64,000 bases of DNA from Gibbula magus (taxonomy: Eukaryota > Mollusca > Gastropoda > Trochida > Trochidae), in contig OW388300.1 of assembly GCA_936450465.1 (NCBI GenBank), forward strand, positions 52,455,551 to 52,519,550, written 5' to 3'. Shown here in pieces: positions 13,456 through 25,336 of the stretch. A program made the translations under genes and the position numbers. Positions within the stretch are counted from its first letter, which is position 1; each line of letters begins with the position of its first letter. The notes below the pieces were generated by a model that did not search any database, was not told where the DNA came from, and worked only from the letters and a program-made list of their open reading frames with translations.

Positions 13456-15717
13456 ATGTTTGTAGAGAGGAAGAAAATAGCTACATTTTCAGCTTTATTT
13501 GGAAATAACATCAACGAAAGATAATTATCACAATATATTTTGCCTTGAATTTTTTTCTTTCGCGTATAGATAAAGAACAAACTTGCTTGTGGATTATCAT
13601 ATATACGTATATCATTGTATTTTCGCGTTGCTCAGTCTGGTGGTTGTCTTTTGGGTGGCATATGTTCACATATTTTGATCATTTCTTAAAAATATATGTT
13701 ACATTCTGATTCACTCACACGAGAAATGTCATTCCTAAGCACCATATTTACCTGACGCAGTGTGAATTCTATCAATTTTCTATTCGAGTTTGTTATTTCA
13801 GTCTGTAAAACATCGGTGTGGAATTCCTTTGTGTACAGTTTGTAGAAATTGTGTGTACCGTTGGTAGTATCTTTACGGAATAATGTTAATCATCTGTATC
13901 ATCAGTATCCTTCATTTCGAGATCTCAAAGGGGTGACAAATTATAAACAAATTATTCATTATGTTTATTTTAAGAACTGTGACAAGGAGGATATACTTTT
14001 TATAACATTATCAACCATGCCAAAATCGTGATTCTGAAAAGATTGAGCATCACAGCAAAGACTTTTACTGAAGCTCGCTTTGTAGTCGAGAGTATCTTAA
14101 AGTCCTGTCATAACACAGATACGTTACTCGTTCCGTTACTCATTAGTCAAATACTAATCGATACATTTAGGGGGAGCATTTACTCAGCGGTGAAACAGAA
14201 ACGACCAGAAGAGTATAGAAAGTAATAAGATAATAATAAAATATCATTGGGTAACAAAGGATAGATCTAGCAATTGGTCTTCTATCAATTGTCACTTTAA
14301 ATGAGAGAGAAAGAGTGCGAGAGAGAGCATAATCTATAGAATGGAAGTTGCTGTTACATAGAAAAGAAGCGTTGCCGTTGATTAAATGTGAGTATAAGGC
14401 ATTACTTGTTATTATGTCTTTCTTGGAGAAGTCCATTAGGTTCTAAATTACGGTAAAGGCTTTAACATGCAAGTAAACACAGGTAAATCTAGATCATCGA
14501 CGGATGATGTCACACGGAGTGCCCCCTTGTGTGACAGAACAGTTAAAGGAATATTGACAATTTAAAAAAATAATATCTGTCGTTCAATGTTGTCAGCTGA
14601 CCAGTTTCCGATCTGGAATATCGCATTTTTTGCTGTTTTAACGGATGTGCTCTGGTCATATATTCGTGGACATATTTTGTAACCATACGAATCATATTCT
14701 TTCGTAGTGCAATTTTTTGTGTGTTTTGTTTTCAAAAGTTCCAGAAACTAATGAGCCTATTTCGTGGGAAGCTCATGCTAACATACGCAGTACGTTTATA
14801 TCGAACATAACCTGTAAATGATGCAGAAACAATATGTTTTACGTGAAGAATTGCTTTTGTGTGTCAGAAATGTTTTGTTGATTACTTATGTAAATCTACA
14901 AGCGGTACATCAACCAAAGCTACAAACTGTACAGCGAAGCAGCAATTTATGATACAAACAGTACACAAGCTACGAAGGAAAAAAACAACACACCGCTCTA
15001 GAAAACAACCTGAAAACATTTCCTAGGCATGGGTTCTTTTTTGCAGAAGTCAAGTTATGCATACCAGCGAATCTTATTTAAAAAGTGTATATATGTTGGT
15101 CAAGTTTTCGTGTAAAACATCTCAATCGCATCAAAATTGTCGATAGGGTCGATGAGCAAAGCAATTTTTGGATTATTTATATATGCCGTAGTACATTGAA
15201 ACAACCTTCAGCATTCACAAAATGTACACTAAACGCCAAAAGAAGCGTTACCTCATTTCTTTTTTTAATAACTTTTTAAGTATCAAAGATATCTGAGAAA
15301 TGAATGGTTCAAAAGAAAGCTGAATAACGTAGCTTTATGCTAATAACACGTTGTGAAAAAATGCAGCTTGTTTAAGAAGTTTAAAATTGTCCGGTTTTCG
15401 ACCAGGCTGGTAGTAACCAATAAATGGGATTTAGATGTCCAGAAGAAGTTGAAAGTAAAATTTTACGTTTGTGACTAGACGAAAAGGTTATGTTCATTTA
15501 TAAGCTGATATTTTGTAAAGTATCATCACTTAGATTCTGAAATTTAGAAAATTGACTCCATTGTTTCTCAGTTGGTAAAAAGTGTAGGTATATCAGAAAA
15601 AAGTGTAGGTATATAAAAAAAAGTATAGGTATATCAGAAAAAGTGTAGGTGTATCGGCTAATACACCTACACTTGTAACAAAAGAAACCAAGCAACGAGA
15701 CCGGAAGTGGGGTATAA
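13456..15717. other. 2.3 kb AT-rich interval between inverted repeats
   Basis: No coding sequence, tRNA or known transposon domain is visible. At 15580-15660 there are four short imperfect copies of AAAAAGTGTAGGTATATC. Confidence 0.4.
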
Positions 15718-15763
15718 ATCATCGATGTACACCACTCTACTTCCGGTGTACGATGATACACAG
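15718..15763 (-). repeat. Inverted copy of the 13.4-kb repeat
   Basis: The reverse complement reads CTGTGTATCATCGTACACCG then GAAGTAGAGTGGTGTACATC. It matches 13409-13455 with one substitution. A 22-bp minisatellite starts directly after it. Confidence 0.75.
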
Positions 15764-15764
15764 T

Positions 15765-15962
15765 GCTACTGTCGTGTTCGCTGGAGTCTACTGACGTGTT
15801 CGGTGGAGGTTCGGTGGAGTCTACTGACGTGTTCGGTGGAGTTTACTGTCGTGTTCGGTAGAGTCTACTGCCGTGTTCGGTGGAGTCTTCTGCCGTGTTC
15901 GGTGGAGTCTACTGACGTGTTCGGCGGAGTCTACTGACGTGTTCGGCGGAGTCTACTGCCGT
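15765..15962. repeat. Minisatellite, 22-bp unit
   Basis: About nine units of GTCTACTGACGTGTTCGGTG plus GA, with GACG/GCCG/GTCG variants. The first units are shortened. Confidence 0.92.
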
Positions 15963-16202
15963 ACATAGATATACAGCCATATTTAACAAACGTCTACATA
16001 TCAAAAGCTCTAATATGATCTCCAATCGTTCCGATGATGATTTAAGTCAAAGTTTCATGCCTATAGTAAAGACAGGCCATCGACTTTCTATCTTGAGTTT
16101 GAGTCAATATTTGTTACGTTGAATATTCGTAATTTCCAAAACAATAACATGTTTTGCAGAAGATTTGTTATTCATGAATGTTATTTTTCCTCAAACTGAA
16201 CA

Positions 16203-16369
16203 GAAACGGGAAAGTAAGATTATATATAGATAAGGGAACATCAGATGGGTTTGACTGGATTAATCTTCTTGTACACGATGAGCTAATTTCGACTAGTGTA
16301 TCGGTCTTTTCAAGATACTTGACCAAACATCCTCCGCTCCCAAGTCTCGGCGAGAACAAATTGTGGAGT
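16203..16369 (+). CDS. Candidate internal coding exon, unknown protein
   Basis: An open frame is preceded by a pyrimidine-bearing acceptor (CTCAAACTGAACAG) and ends at a strong donor (GTGGA|GTGAGT, donor at 16370). The reading gives about 55 residues of mixed, protein-like composition, including GKVRLYIDKGTSDGFDWINL near its start and SRYLTKHPPLPSLGENKLW at its end. No family was recognised. No partner exons were identified, and the minus strand is also open here, so it may be chance or a repeat remnant. Transcript evidence would decide. Confidence 0.25.
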
Positions 16370-18126
16370 GAGTATTACTATTATTAATGAAAAGATTACG
16401 AAGATTAATTTTCTCTTCATTTCATTTATCTTTGCGATATCGTTACGAATTGTTTTACATTGATATTCTTAAATGTTGATAATGCAATCACAAATCTAAG
16501 ATTTTTGTATCAGTTTTGTTGTATCGTTGTTGCAGTAATTATATTGTGATATATTTGAAGCTTGGCTTCTGAGAGTCCGATGATAGTCGAAAGAACCATA
16601 CATAACACTGACTTGCGAACATCTTAATTAGTGCTAAAAGAGCTTAACAAATCTACGTCCTGTCGTAGTATTAGCTGGATAAGAAACATGACGGTATAAC
16701 GGTGATGACGTCACAGTGCACTATCATCACTGCACTGGATGTTTAATAACAATGCTATGTGAGATGAGATGAATATCTTCATTTAAAACTAATGAAGAAT
16801 AATTTTAGTTGATTAGCCTAGAATATGAGTAACTTTCACCAAATTGTCTTGATATAAAGGACACGTTGGTGAGATTATCTACACCCAGTTGCAAACGAAA
16901 CGAAACAAACAAAATACAAAGTATCCACGACGGATAGATATAACTGAAAAGCAGAAGAGCACCATGTCTCTGAAAGCTCGAAAACACGGTTTTAAAAAAT
17001 CCTCGTTTGAAATCTACTTCATCAAGCGAGATAGGCGAGTTAATTGTCGTTTCTGTCTTTTATGACATCCTACAGCAACAGTAGTGTATCGATTAGAAGT
17101 CCAAACATTATTTTTTTTTTTAAAACCAATTGCATTTCAGTACCCCATGTGTGTTTGAACAGTTCTAAAATATTGAGCATTAAGTTCTTATATATCATTT
17201 ATAAATCTCTCATCTCTAGATCTCTCATCAGAGTTCATTACATACACCAATTAATAACCTCCCTTGAACAAACTGAAGGAAATTATTGTATGTTCAGTAA
17301 TTAATACGAAGGTATCGCTGTCGTTGACACATGATACGGGTAGACACCCGAGTTGAGGGTGCACGTGTAGACCGTGACCATCACCATACGGGTAATAAGG
17401 GGGAGGAGGGGGAGGAGGGGGAGGAGGGGGAGGAAGGGGATGGTGTTAGTTACACGTGCATCTATTGACGCTGTTGTACAATCTCTGTCGTCAGCCAACG
17501 GCGTGTAAATTTACATCCATTAAAAAGAGAAACAAGAAAATATATTCATTAAAGTGTGTCGTGTGAATGAATGCATTGCTAACTGCAACCGTATTTCATT
17601 CGTTATTTTTACGGAATGCAAGGCCTACAACATACATTGAATAGCAACATTATGACCTACAGACGGTCATAAAACCGCCCGCATGTAAAGCACTGCATTG
17701 TTGTCGCAACGGCTCCATTCAAATACTTTATTAGAGAAAATACTGGACCATATTAACAATATTTGAAAACATGGTTAATGATATCAAACGCTTTCGCCAT
17801 GATTTACGGGACGAAATTAACATAGATCGTGGAGTTTGCATGACTGAGCCAGCATTGTGTATGTAAAGGTGTCAGGGACATCGCTGTGTTGCATCTCTCT
17901 TGAAAGATGTCACGGACATCAATGTTAATTGTTAAAAGTACTGTAGTTGTTTGTATAAAATATCAATAAGAATATTTTTAAAGCGCATAATTTCACAAAC
18001 AAGGTCAATGCTCAATGCCCATAACAAAGCATTCAAATACATACACAGAACTTTTATATAAGGTTACATTTGTTTTAAAAGATGTGTATGAGCTGGGATT
18101 TGAAAACAGATAAAGCACATTTCTGT
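16370..18126. other. Intergenic DNA, no gene seen
   Basis: AT-rich. It contains a GGGGGAGGA 9-bp microsatellite at 17398-17440. A ~95-bp segment at 16983-17077 is a diverged copy of 28160-28255; both end in TGACATCCTACAG or TGACGTCCTACAG. Nothing else was recognised. Confidence 0.45.
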
Positions 18127-18482
18127 TCATGACGCATGTGATATCCATAATGAAGAAGCATTCAATCTGAACAATCTGGCGTCATTGTTGTTGTTGTTGT
18201 TGTTTAGGTTCCAACGAGGGATCTGTAGAAATAGTTGAGTGGATGAACAAGGAGAGCGAGGTGGAGCATATGGTGTGAAGTCCTGGAGATACTGAGGAGA
18301 GAGTTTGTGGACGGATTGATACGTCAAAAAAATTATTGAATTCGAAGCCAATACAGTGATTTTAAAATTGGAGAAATGTGGCATGTTTCAGGGTCACGAG
18401 TAATGATTAGTGCTGCATGATTTTGGATTGTTTGAAGTCGGTCAATCTGTTGACGAGATACCCCACATACCCTATTGCAATA

Positions 18483-18842
18483 CGATTTAAATTTGTATTC
18501 TTGTAGATATTTCCGCTTTTAAAAATGAGATACAACTTTTAAATGCTTTTATGTCGTCAGATCCCTAAAATTTATTTTAGGAGGGAAGTCTTTTCCTAAT
18601 GGTTACATTTTATTATATTTATTTTGCTCTTTTTCCTCTGCTTCATAAATGTTTTATATAACTTTTGATCCCGTTTATTTATACTTTTTTGTTCCTATTT
18701 TATAAGTATTTTATGTAACAGTGTCTCGTAAGCCTACAAAGGCTGGATGTATGTATTAAGTCATCTACACTGTATATATTTACGTATTTTATGTGTACAT
18801 ACACGTAACAGTTTAATAAACTATATCTGTTTGTCTGTCTGT
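18483..18842 (+). mobile_element. Truncated LINE 3' end, family A, nested insertion
   Basis: Only the AT-rich 3' tail of a LINE is present. It holds GTGTCTCGTAAGCC and GGCTGGATGTATG, then TTTAATAAAC, and ends in a (TCTG)n tail instead of poly(A). CAATA flanks it at 18478-18482 and 18843-18847 as a target-site duplication. Removing the insert plus one CAATA makes the host LINE frame continuous across the junction. A second copy of the same 3' end is at 23470-23686. Confidence 0.85.
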
Positions 18843-19330
18843 CAATAATCAATTCGCGAAAACATCAGTGATCTAACAGGAGAGCTGCAGAATCTTGATT
18901 GATATGTTGCCAATGTTTCTTAGATGGAAGTGACAGATCCTGTAAAGATAGTTAATATTTGATTCCATTGTAGGTCCGTAATCAAGATTTCAGGACTTGA
19001 TGAAACAAATACTTCAGCATCCTCAATGTATATACTAGACATTTTAGGCCATAGTTTGGAGCAACAAATTACAATCTATATTTTCTCGTCTTTGAGTTTT
19101 AGTTTATTTCTGAGATCCAATATTTGATCGAGCTGAGACAGATTTCAATTTATTAAATTTTATTCTTTAGCTTGCGATTGACTTGGTGATATAATATCAA
19201 AACTTTCCATCAACTTAGAACCATCGGCATAGACATGTCTCAACAATACTTGATCCGTTATCAGAGAACGAAGAGAACGAGAGGAAGAATAACGGACCAA
19301 GCATAGATCCCTGTGGGACTCCATATTGAA

Positions 19331-19620
19331 TAGTCAGGTTCACTATTTTAAGAAATATACTTTCGTTCAAAGTTTTGGAGATTAGCAAAACTATACATTT
19401 TTGGAATCATCAAAGCATAGTGTTTCCAAAAACCAATGTTGGCATTTGCACAGACATCGTTGATGGCGGCCATCTTGGATTTCAAAATGGCCGCCATCAA
19501 CTACGTCTGTGCAAATGCCAACATTGGTTTTTGGATACACTATGCTTTGATGATTCTAAAAATATATAGTTTTGCTAATCTCCAAAAACTTTGAACAAAA
19601 ATACATAGTGAACCTGACTA
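19331..19620. mobile_element. Palindromic MITE nested in LINE relic
   Basis: An almost perfect 290-bp palindrome. Its ends are TAGTCAGGTTCACTA (19331-19345) and TAGTGAACCTGACTA (19606-19620), and its centre pairs GATGGCGGCCATC with GGCCGCCATCAA. It is flanked by GAA at 19328-19330 and 19621-19623. Removing the element plus one GAA joins the host LINE frame directly in front of its GVPQGS motif, which supports a 3-bp duplication. A 3-bp duplication is known for PIF/Harbinger and CACTA elements, but the terminal bases match neither cleanly. Confidence 0.88.
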
Positions 19621-19803
19621 GAAGCAGATTGTCTGCCGATAGTTCATTGTCAACCTGAACACACTGGGATCTACCAGATTGATATCATGCCCACCACTTC
19701 AGGACTGTATTATTTAGACCACATTAAAAAATAACAGTGTGCAGGAATTTTGCATTATCTACGATGTCGAAAGCTGCGGAGAGGTGAAGCAGCACCGACA
19801 TGC

Positions 19804-19951
19804 TAAGTATAATAGTCACGTATAGTCAAGTATATTTGTAACTATTTATATAGAGTGGCTCATTGCATTTTTTAAAACCTATTTGTATACATTGTCTGTA
19901 ATTTTGTTTTTTTATGTAATGAGACTTGAATAAACAGTCTGTCAGTCTGTT
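19804..19951 (+). mobile_element. Truncated LINE 3' end, family B, nested insertion
   Basis: A 148-bp fragment ending TTGAATAAACAG and a (TCTG)-rich tail. TGC at 19801-19803 and 19952-19954 is a possible minimal target-site duplication. Removing the insert joins the host LINE frame in phase just upstream of its LSAAFD motif. It is in the opposite orientation to the host LINE. Confidence 0.75.
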
Positions 19952-20454
19952 TGCAAAAATACCCAGAGTCCACAACTTTGATTCGGTTCAACTCACAGTC
20001 GAGTGGTATCTCTGTGTGGTGCGCGGTACGGTAAGCAGATTGAATTGGAAATCGCCACCAGTTGAGATTTCACAACTTTCTCAATACATTTGGAAACAAA
20101 GGAGAGATTTGACAGTGATATACACTTCAATGTCCGAAGCTATTTTTTCTTTCTCAAAAGGGCTTTGGTAACTGTCCTCTTATACAGTAGGTTAACAATA
20201 CGAGCACTTGATGAAACTACTGAGTCCAAAATGTTCTGAAATTATAAATCATCACAGCAGACAGGCAGCTTGTTTCTGAGTTTAGAAATCTTTTTAGTAC
20301 AGAAAATATTATATTTAGTACTAATATGTTTATGATCGTCATTAGCCAAATTACAGATTTAGGTTTTCGAAGTAGTTGTTCTTCTTGTACCGCTCTCAAA
20401 ACATCCGCCACCCGTCCTCTGTCCCTCTCTCATTTACTGTTTAACACACGTTCC

Positions 20455-20625
20455 CCTTTCAAAACATCCGCTCCCACCCCCACCTCCTTCCTCTCTCAAA
20501 ACATCCGCTCCCACCCCCACCTCCGTCCCCTCTCAAAACATCCGCTCCCACCCCCACCTCCGTCCCCTCTCAAAACATCCGCTCCCACCCCACCTCCGTC
20601 CGCGCTCCCACTCTCTCAAAACATC
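20455..20625. repeat. Minisatellite, 37-bp unit
   Basis: Four to five units of CTCTCAAAACATCCGCTCCC then ACCCCCACCTCCGTCC, 37 bp apart (for example 20521 and 20558). It lies directly beside the 5' end of the LINE relic. Confidence 0.9.
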
Positions 20626-21543
20626 CTCCCTCCCATGCTCTCTTCCAAACTCTCATAAAACGGGAGACTTTACTTGGCTAGTTGGGACGGCGGGACTTAG
20701 GGAGGCTCCGTAATTGGGGCTGAACCCTGTCGCGTGCACATTTGTAGTTACCCGGGAAACACTCAAAGTCGTAGAAGAACGCGAATAGCTGGGTGGAGTG
20801 TGTCGGGTAGCCGTGTCGGGGGAAATACGCATTTTAGTAAATGGAAAAGTGAGTGTATAAACAACATAGAGAAGCAGCATTGAATATGAATACAAATTAG
20901 TATGTGTGTCTTTATGATGGATATGCTTTTATTGAGGTAAAAGGTCCATCGGTCCATTTTAAGTGCAGAGTATGATAATATTTACATTACATTACCTATT
21001 AGAAGTAAAATGTTATGTAAAAGGCATACCTTTCAAAAGGGACTTACCTTTCTTTGCAGCAACATATGTATCGGTTATATTCTCGCGGGTATGAGCAGTG
21101 TGATAATATCGAGGTAGGAGACAGACACGCATCTCAAGATACTTAATGGACACATCAGGCCAAAACTGAATTCATCTTCGATAGTTGGTATATTGCAAAT
21201 GGGGCATGATCTTGAATAGTATGTGACTGTAGCAATTAAAATACTGTAATACGATCCAACAAATGCATCATGCATCAATGCATCAATTTGAAACAATGTC
21301 ACATTGCGATATTGATAAGTATCAGTTGCAGGAAAGAACAATACCAGCTGAGAGCTAGTGTGAATACTATGAAGCTAAACGTTTTCTTCAATGTGGACAC
21401 ATCTTATGCATCATTGTCCAAACTGAGCCATGAATCTATCGACACCCTGTTGCATCCAAACCTCTGCGAAACCATGAAAGAACACCATTTAACCTTAAGT
21501 GCCCAGCAAGCACGACCACGTTCTATCCCTTTATACTGAAACT

Positions 21544-21597
<54 letters not shown>

Positions 21598-22433
21598 TAT
21601 ATGCACATATGCATATATGTGTGTGTGATACTAGGTGTGACATCAATCACTACTTGAATTTCGTTATGCATAGATACTCCAGGCGACCGTCTATACGGCA
21701 CACGGTTAGTAAGGACAGTTCATATCACATACAGCCAAGTTTGCGAACAAAAGCGGAGAACGTGATTGCGTCGACTAAGAAATTCTATTTGTCCACATTT
21801 AAGCAGTACAGCAGAACCGCCCGATCCAATGTTATTCAATCAATGCTAATCCTGAATGCTTCGTCGCAGGCGCAACTATCAAATCTTCCACAACACCGGA
21901 TTGGAGTCACTTTTACAGGCCGGTTATATGGACTCGATCCCGAGACGGTTCATCCATTGTTGGGGGTTAGGAGAGCGACCAAAACTCGGCATATCTGAAC
22001 ATGCAGGATAATAGATGTTGACGGGGCCCACCCCCTCCCTTTACCTGTGTTCCCATCGCACCAGTCTCGGTGCACGCCCTCGCCCTCGCTGCAGCAGTCT
22101 GCACCCCGGGGTTGTCCGCACTTCAAAGACGTCATATAAGAGGCGGTTAGCTGGTGTAAGGAGCTGATGGAGCTCAGTGTAGTTTGCCAGTATATTGGAG
22201 GATATAGTATTGTCATGGTTAACCTGCTCGTTGGTTTAAATTCAACAATAAAGTTCTATTTGAAAATCAAAAGGTGAAAGAAAACACTATTCAATATCAT
22301 TTAGATAATCAAAAATGATATATATATATCAAACTTACGATTTGAAACTCAATTTGATCCATTTATTTCCGATTCTCTGCAAACCAAGTCACCCTCATCT
22401 GTCTCCTACTAGTGGCTAATCAGTGGGGTTGAC
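20626..22433. other. Intergenic DNA, (TA)n at 21546-21592
   Basis: No gene is supported. The longest open frame (21609-21998, plus) has no recognisable domain and begins inside microsatellite-adjacent sequence. A Ser/Thr-rich minus-strand frame at 20660-20840 is also unassigned. Confidence 0.45.
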
Positions 22434-22458
22434 CCCCCCCCCCCCCCCCCCCCCCCCC
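22434..22458. repeat. Poly-C tract
   Basis: A pure run of about 25 C residues in AT-rich surroundings. Confidence 0.95.
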
Positions 22459-22796
22459 ATTTTAAAAAATATTGTACACGTTAATTTGCATGACCAACTG
22501 GGTAACTATCCCTACGCGCCCGTTTTTCAATGTGTGAAAAAGGTACATATTTCTCAAATAGGTTGTTCTCATATATAACATGTGTACCTTATAGCAGTGT
22601 AATAGCAATTGCAGTGTTGGCATGAGACAGGGAGAGCATTTACCTCCGTTGCTCTTTGCATCTAATGTTTACAAATGAAAATGTGCTTTTAAATATAGCG
22701 ACGATAGACAATCTCAGCGCGGAGCTATAATGAGAGATAAATACACGAAATATCCATTTTTTAGTCACTGTTTTTGATTCAACGACATTACACATC

Positions 22797-23160
22797 TTAA
22801 AGGCGCTGTAGCACGTTTTTTTCAAATTTTATTTTTTCAAATTTGCCATTTATAATGATAGTTTATGACATTTATATTTATTTTAGATGGTAAAACATCT
22901 TATTACACCAACCAATTATCCGCAGTGGCGATAACGGTGTTGCGTATAAAGCAAAAATTGCATTGCGGCGATTTTATTGTGAACACATTTTATTATTTCG
23001 AATGACAAAAATAATTTCCCATGGCTTTACGGAACCATATACACTCATTTGTAACTTGGTTTTCCTAAGAGAGAAGGTTGTTTTACTATTGGTGACATTA
23101 TTTTTCAAATACATTTCATCGACTTATTTGAGCGAAAAAACGTGCTACAGCGCCTTTAAT
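22797..23160. mobile_element. MITE family 1, complete copy
   Basis: The terminal inverted repeats are AAAGGCGCTGTAGCACGTTT at the left and AAACGTGCTACAGCGCCTTT at the right. The interior is AT-rich and noncoding. Both ends sit in TTAA, so either a TTAA (piggyBac-type) or a TA (Tc1/mariner-type) duplication is possible. A second, degraded copy lies in the opposite orientation at 32415-32690. Confidence 0.85.
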
Positions 23161-23469
23161 TCTGGGGACAGGGGACATAACTATGAGAATACTGAATTTC
23201 TTTTAAACCCGTTTAAGGTTTACAGGCTCAGTAGTTTCTCGATATAACTTACATGTACATATGTCCCATGGTATTATTGCATAAAACATAACCTAGCAAA
23301 GCGGAGCAATTCGGGAAGTCTAAGATCTTATCTAAAACCACGCAACCAAACTTTATTGAAAGCAGAGACACGCCCAAATTTACTACTGCTGTAAATAAGA
23401 TCCATGCTATAGCGAGGCCCCTCATGACTTCACATCACACACAGATTTGTGAGACAAGCACGCTCATAC

Positions 23470-23686
23470 AGCTATGATATTATTTTTATAAATTCTACTT
23501 TTTATACCTTTTTACCTGTATGTTTTATGTAAATAATATATCTTAGCCTTTATATTGTAAAGTGTCTCGTAAGCCAAAAAATGGCTGGTTGTTAAGTATC
23601 TTTTATGACTCTTACATATGTTTTTAACTCTGTATACTTAACTTGTGACACTATAATAAACTAAATCTGTCTGTCTGTCTGTCTAT
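23470..23686 (+). mobile_element. Truncated LINE 3' end, family A
   Basis: It shares GTGTCTCGTAAGCC, GGCTGG, TATAATAAACTA and the terminal (TCTG)n tail with the insertion at 18483-18842. The 5' limit is uncertain. Two copies in one window suggest an abundant family that amplifies mainly as short 3' fragments. Confidence 0.75.
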
Positions 23687-23849
23687 GATACATGCACGTG
23701 CATCAAGGCGAAAAGAAGCCAAAACCTGACTAAAGTGATCTACTGCATCGTGTTCTCATTGTATGCGTATGCTGGTGCTCCCAATTCGACCATTAATCTC
23801 ATCTTCTGTGAATTCGGAATGGGTGTTCATCTAATAACACAGTTAGTTC

Positions 23850-24335
23850 AATATTTATATTCATCTACAAGCAAGGTGATACTGAGTACATTATGCGTGT
23901 TCATCTACAAGCAAGGTGATACTGAGTAAAGTGTGCGTGTTCATCTACAAGCAAGGTGATACTGAGTACATTATGCGTGTTCATCTACAAGCAAGGTGAT
24001 ACTGAGTAAAGTATGCGTGTTCATCTACAAGCAAGGTGATACTGAGTACATTATGCGTGTTCATCTACAAGCAAGGTGATACTGAGTAAAGTGTGCGTGT
24101 TCATCTACAAGCAAGGTGATACTGAGTACATTATGCGTGTTCATCTACAAGCAAGGTGATACTGAGTACAGTATGCGTGTTCATCTACAAGCAAGGTGAT
24201 ACTGAGTAAAGTGTGCGTGTTCATCTACAAGCAAGGTGATACTGAGTACAGTATGCGTGTTCATCTACAAGCAAGGTGATACTGAGTACAGTATGCGTGT
24301 TCATCTACAAGCAAGGTGATACCGAGTACATTATG
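23850..24335. repeat. Minisatellite, 40-bp unit, alternating variants
   Basis: Twelve units of TGCGTGTTCATCTACAAGCA then AGGTGATACTGAGTACATTA, exactly 40 bp. The variable end alternates between ACATTA, AAAGTG and ACAGTA, so an 80-bp higher-order unit is likely in the left half. Confidence 0.96.
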
Positions 24336-24392
24336 ATGAAGTTGCAAGACAATTACACAACAACGAAGAACAAACATATCATTCAATAAATC

Positions 24393-24398
24393 TTTATT
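24393..24398 (-). terminator. Candidate poly(A) signal of the bHLH gene
   Basis: This is the first AATAAA on the minus strand downstream of the bHLH stop codon. It would give a 3' UTR of about 0.95 kb. It is assigned by position only. Confidence 0.4.
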
Positions 24399-24620
24399 TA
24401 CAGTTCAAAAATGAATATAACAAAGTATATTGCCAATGTGGGCAGACTGGAAGACATGTATCTTAACAAACACGGGTAAGAATAGATAAATACTCTGCTG
24501 TTCAGTTAACATTGCATACAACACATGCCATTTCATAAAATAGTATAAAAATAGAAACGAGTCCACGTCCATGAAACGAGATATTGCACTGAGAGGAGAT
24601 GCACAGCTCCGTGTGTCCTT

Positions 24621-24698
24621 TGGAGTCACTAGCACCCTACTGGAGTCACTAGCACCCTTCTGGAGTCACTAGCACCCTTCTGGAGTCACTAGCACCCA
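24621..24698. repeat. 20-bp tandem repeat, four units
   Basis: TGGAGTCACTAGCACCCTTC is repeated at 24621, 24641, 24661 and 24681. It lies in the probable 3' UTR of the bHLH gene. Confidence 0.95.
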
Positions 24699-25336
24699 GT
24701 CTCAAGTCAAGTGCTCCTCGTTGTAAATAATCTCTCGAGCACATGCTCAACACTTCAAAGCTGTAAAAAGCAAGCCAGGCCACAATTCCAATATTCAGAG
24801 CAATAAATTTCTGAAAGGATAAAACAATGTTGTCTTTGTATAAATTTATGGGATGTGATTTTGTTTGATTTTACAATTTTAAATTATTTTATATAATTTA
24901 TGTTAAATCAAACAGAAATATTGAACTTCAATAGAATGTGTTATCAATTTTATATCTTTTGTTCAAAAATGAATTTACAGTTTATGAAAATACACCTGCT
25001 TTCAAATTATCAACATTGAATTATTAACAAAGAGTAGGTAAGATATTGGTTGAAGCTTGCGGGAGGTTGCTCTTTGCTTCACAAGTGTCGAGTTAACATT
25101 GTCAGTTGGGAGACTCGTCCTAGCATCCACTCACTCACTCACTCACTCACTGAGACATCACTTTCTCGTCCTGTGGCATCCACTCAGTGTCCAGATCACT
25201 GTCAAGGCACTTGACGAGCACTGTCTCTTCATCAGCACTGGCCTTCAAGCAAGGCGTTAGTCAAATCATTGCACATATCCCCGGATGTCCCTGGGAGACA
25301 GATATAATATATAGATAGAAACTGTGGACAGATAGG
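24699..25336 (-). other. Probable 3' UTR of bHLH gene
   Basis: AT-rich sequence with no open frame, directly downstream of the bHLH stop codon. It includes an (ACTC)n run at about 25130-25151. No AATAAA on the minus strand occurs before 24398. Confidence 0.4.

Larger units (their letters stand above)
18127..20415 (-). pseudogene. CR1/Jockey-like LINE reverse transcriptase relic, triply interrupted
   Basis: Reading the minus strand from about 20415 downwards gives reverse-transcriptase blocks in the canonical order. They are a CQISNLSFVSKCIEKVVKSQ-like finger block (about 20115-20055), LSAAFDIVD (palm motif A, about 19770), a RSQCVQVDNELS block (about 19660), GVPQGSMLGP (motif B, about 19318-19290), YADGSKL in place of the catalytic YADD (about 19225), SRIDYC (about 18855), then IDRLQTIQNHAA and LLTYQSVHKLSPQYLQDF (about 18300), ending in a RLFRLNASSLWISHAS block near 18130. 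This order is typical of CR1/L2/Jockey-group ORF2. The frame is broken by its own shifts, and the catalytic Asp pair is lost. Three younger insertions (18483-18842, 19331-19620, 19804-19951) interrupt it. A (GTT)n run lies at 18186-18204. It is dead as a source element. Confidence 0.88.

Noticed and set aside
21609..21998. 129-codon frame after the (TA)n tract
   Set aside because: Composition is unremarkable, with no domain, no splice context and a start inside microsatellite-adjacent sequence.
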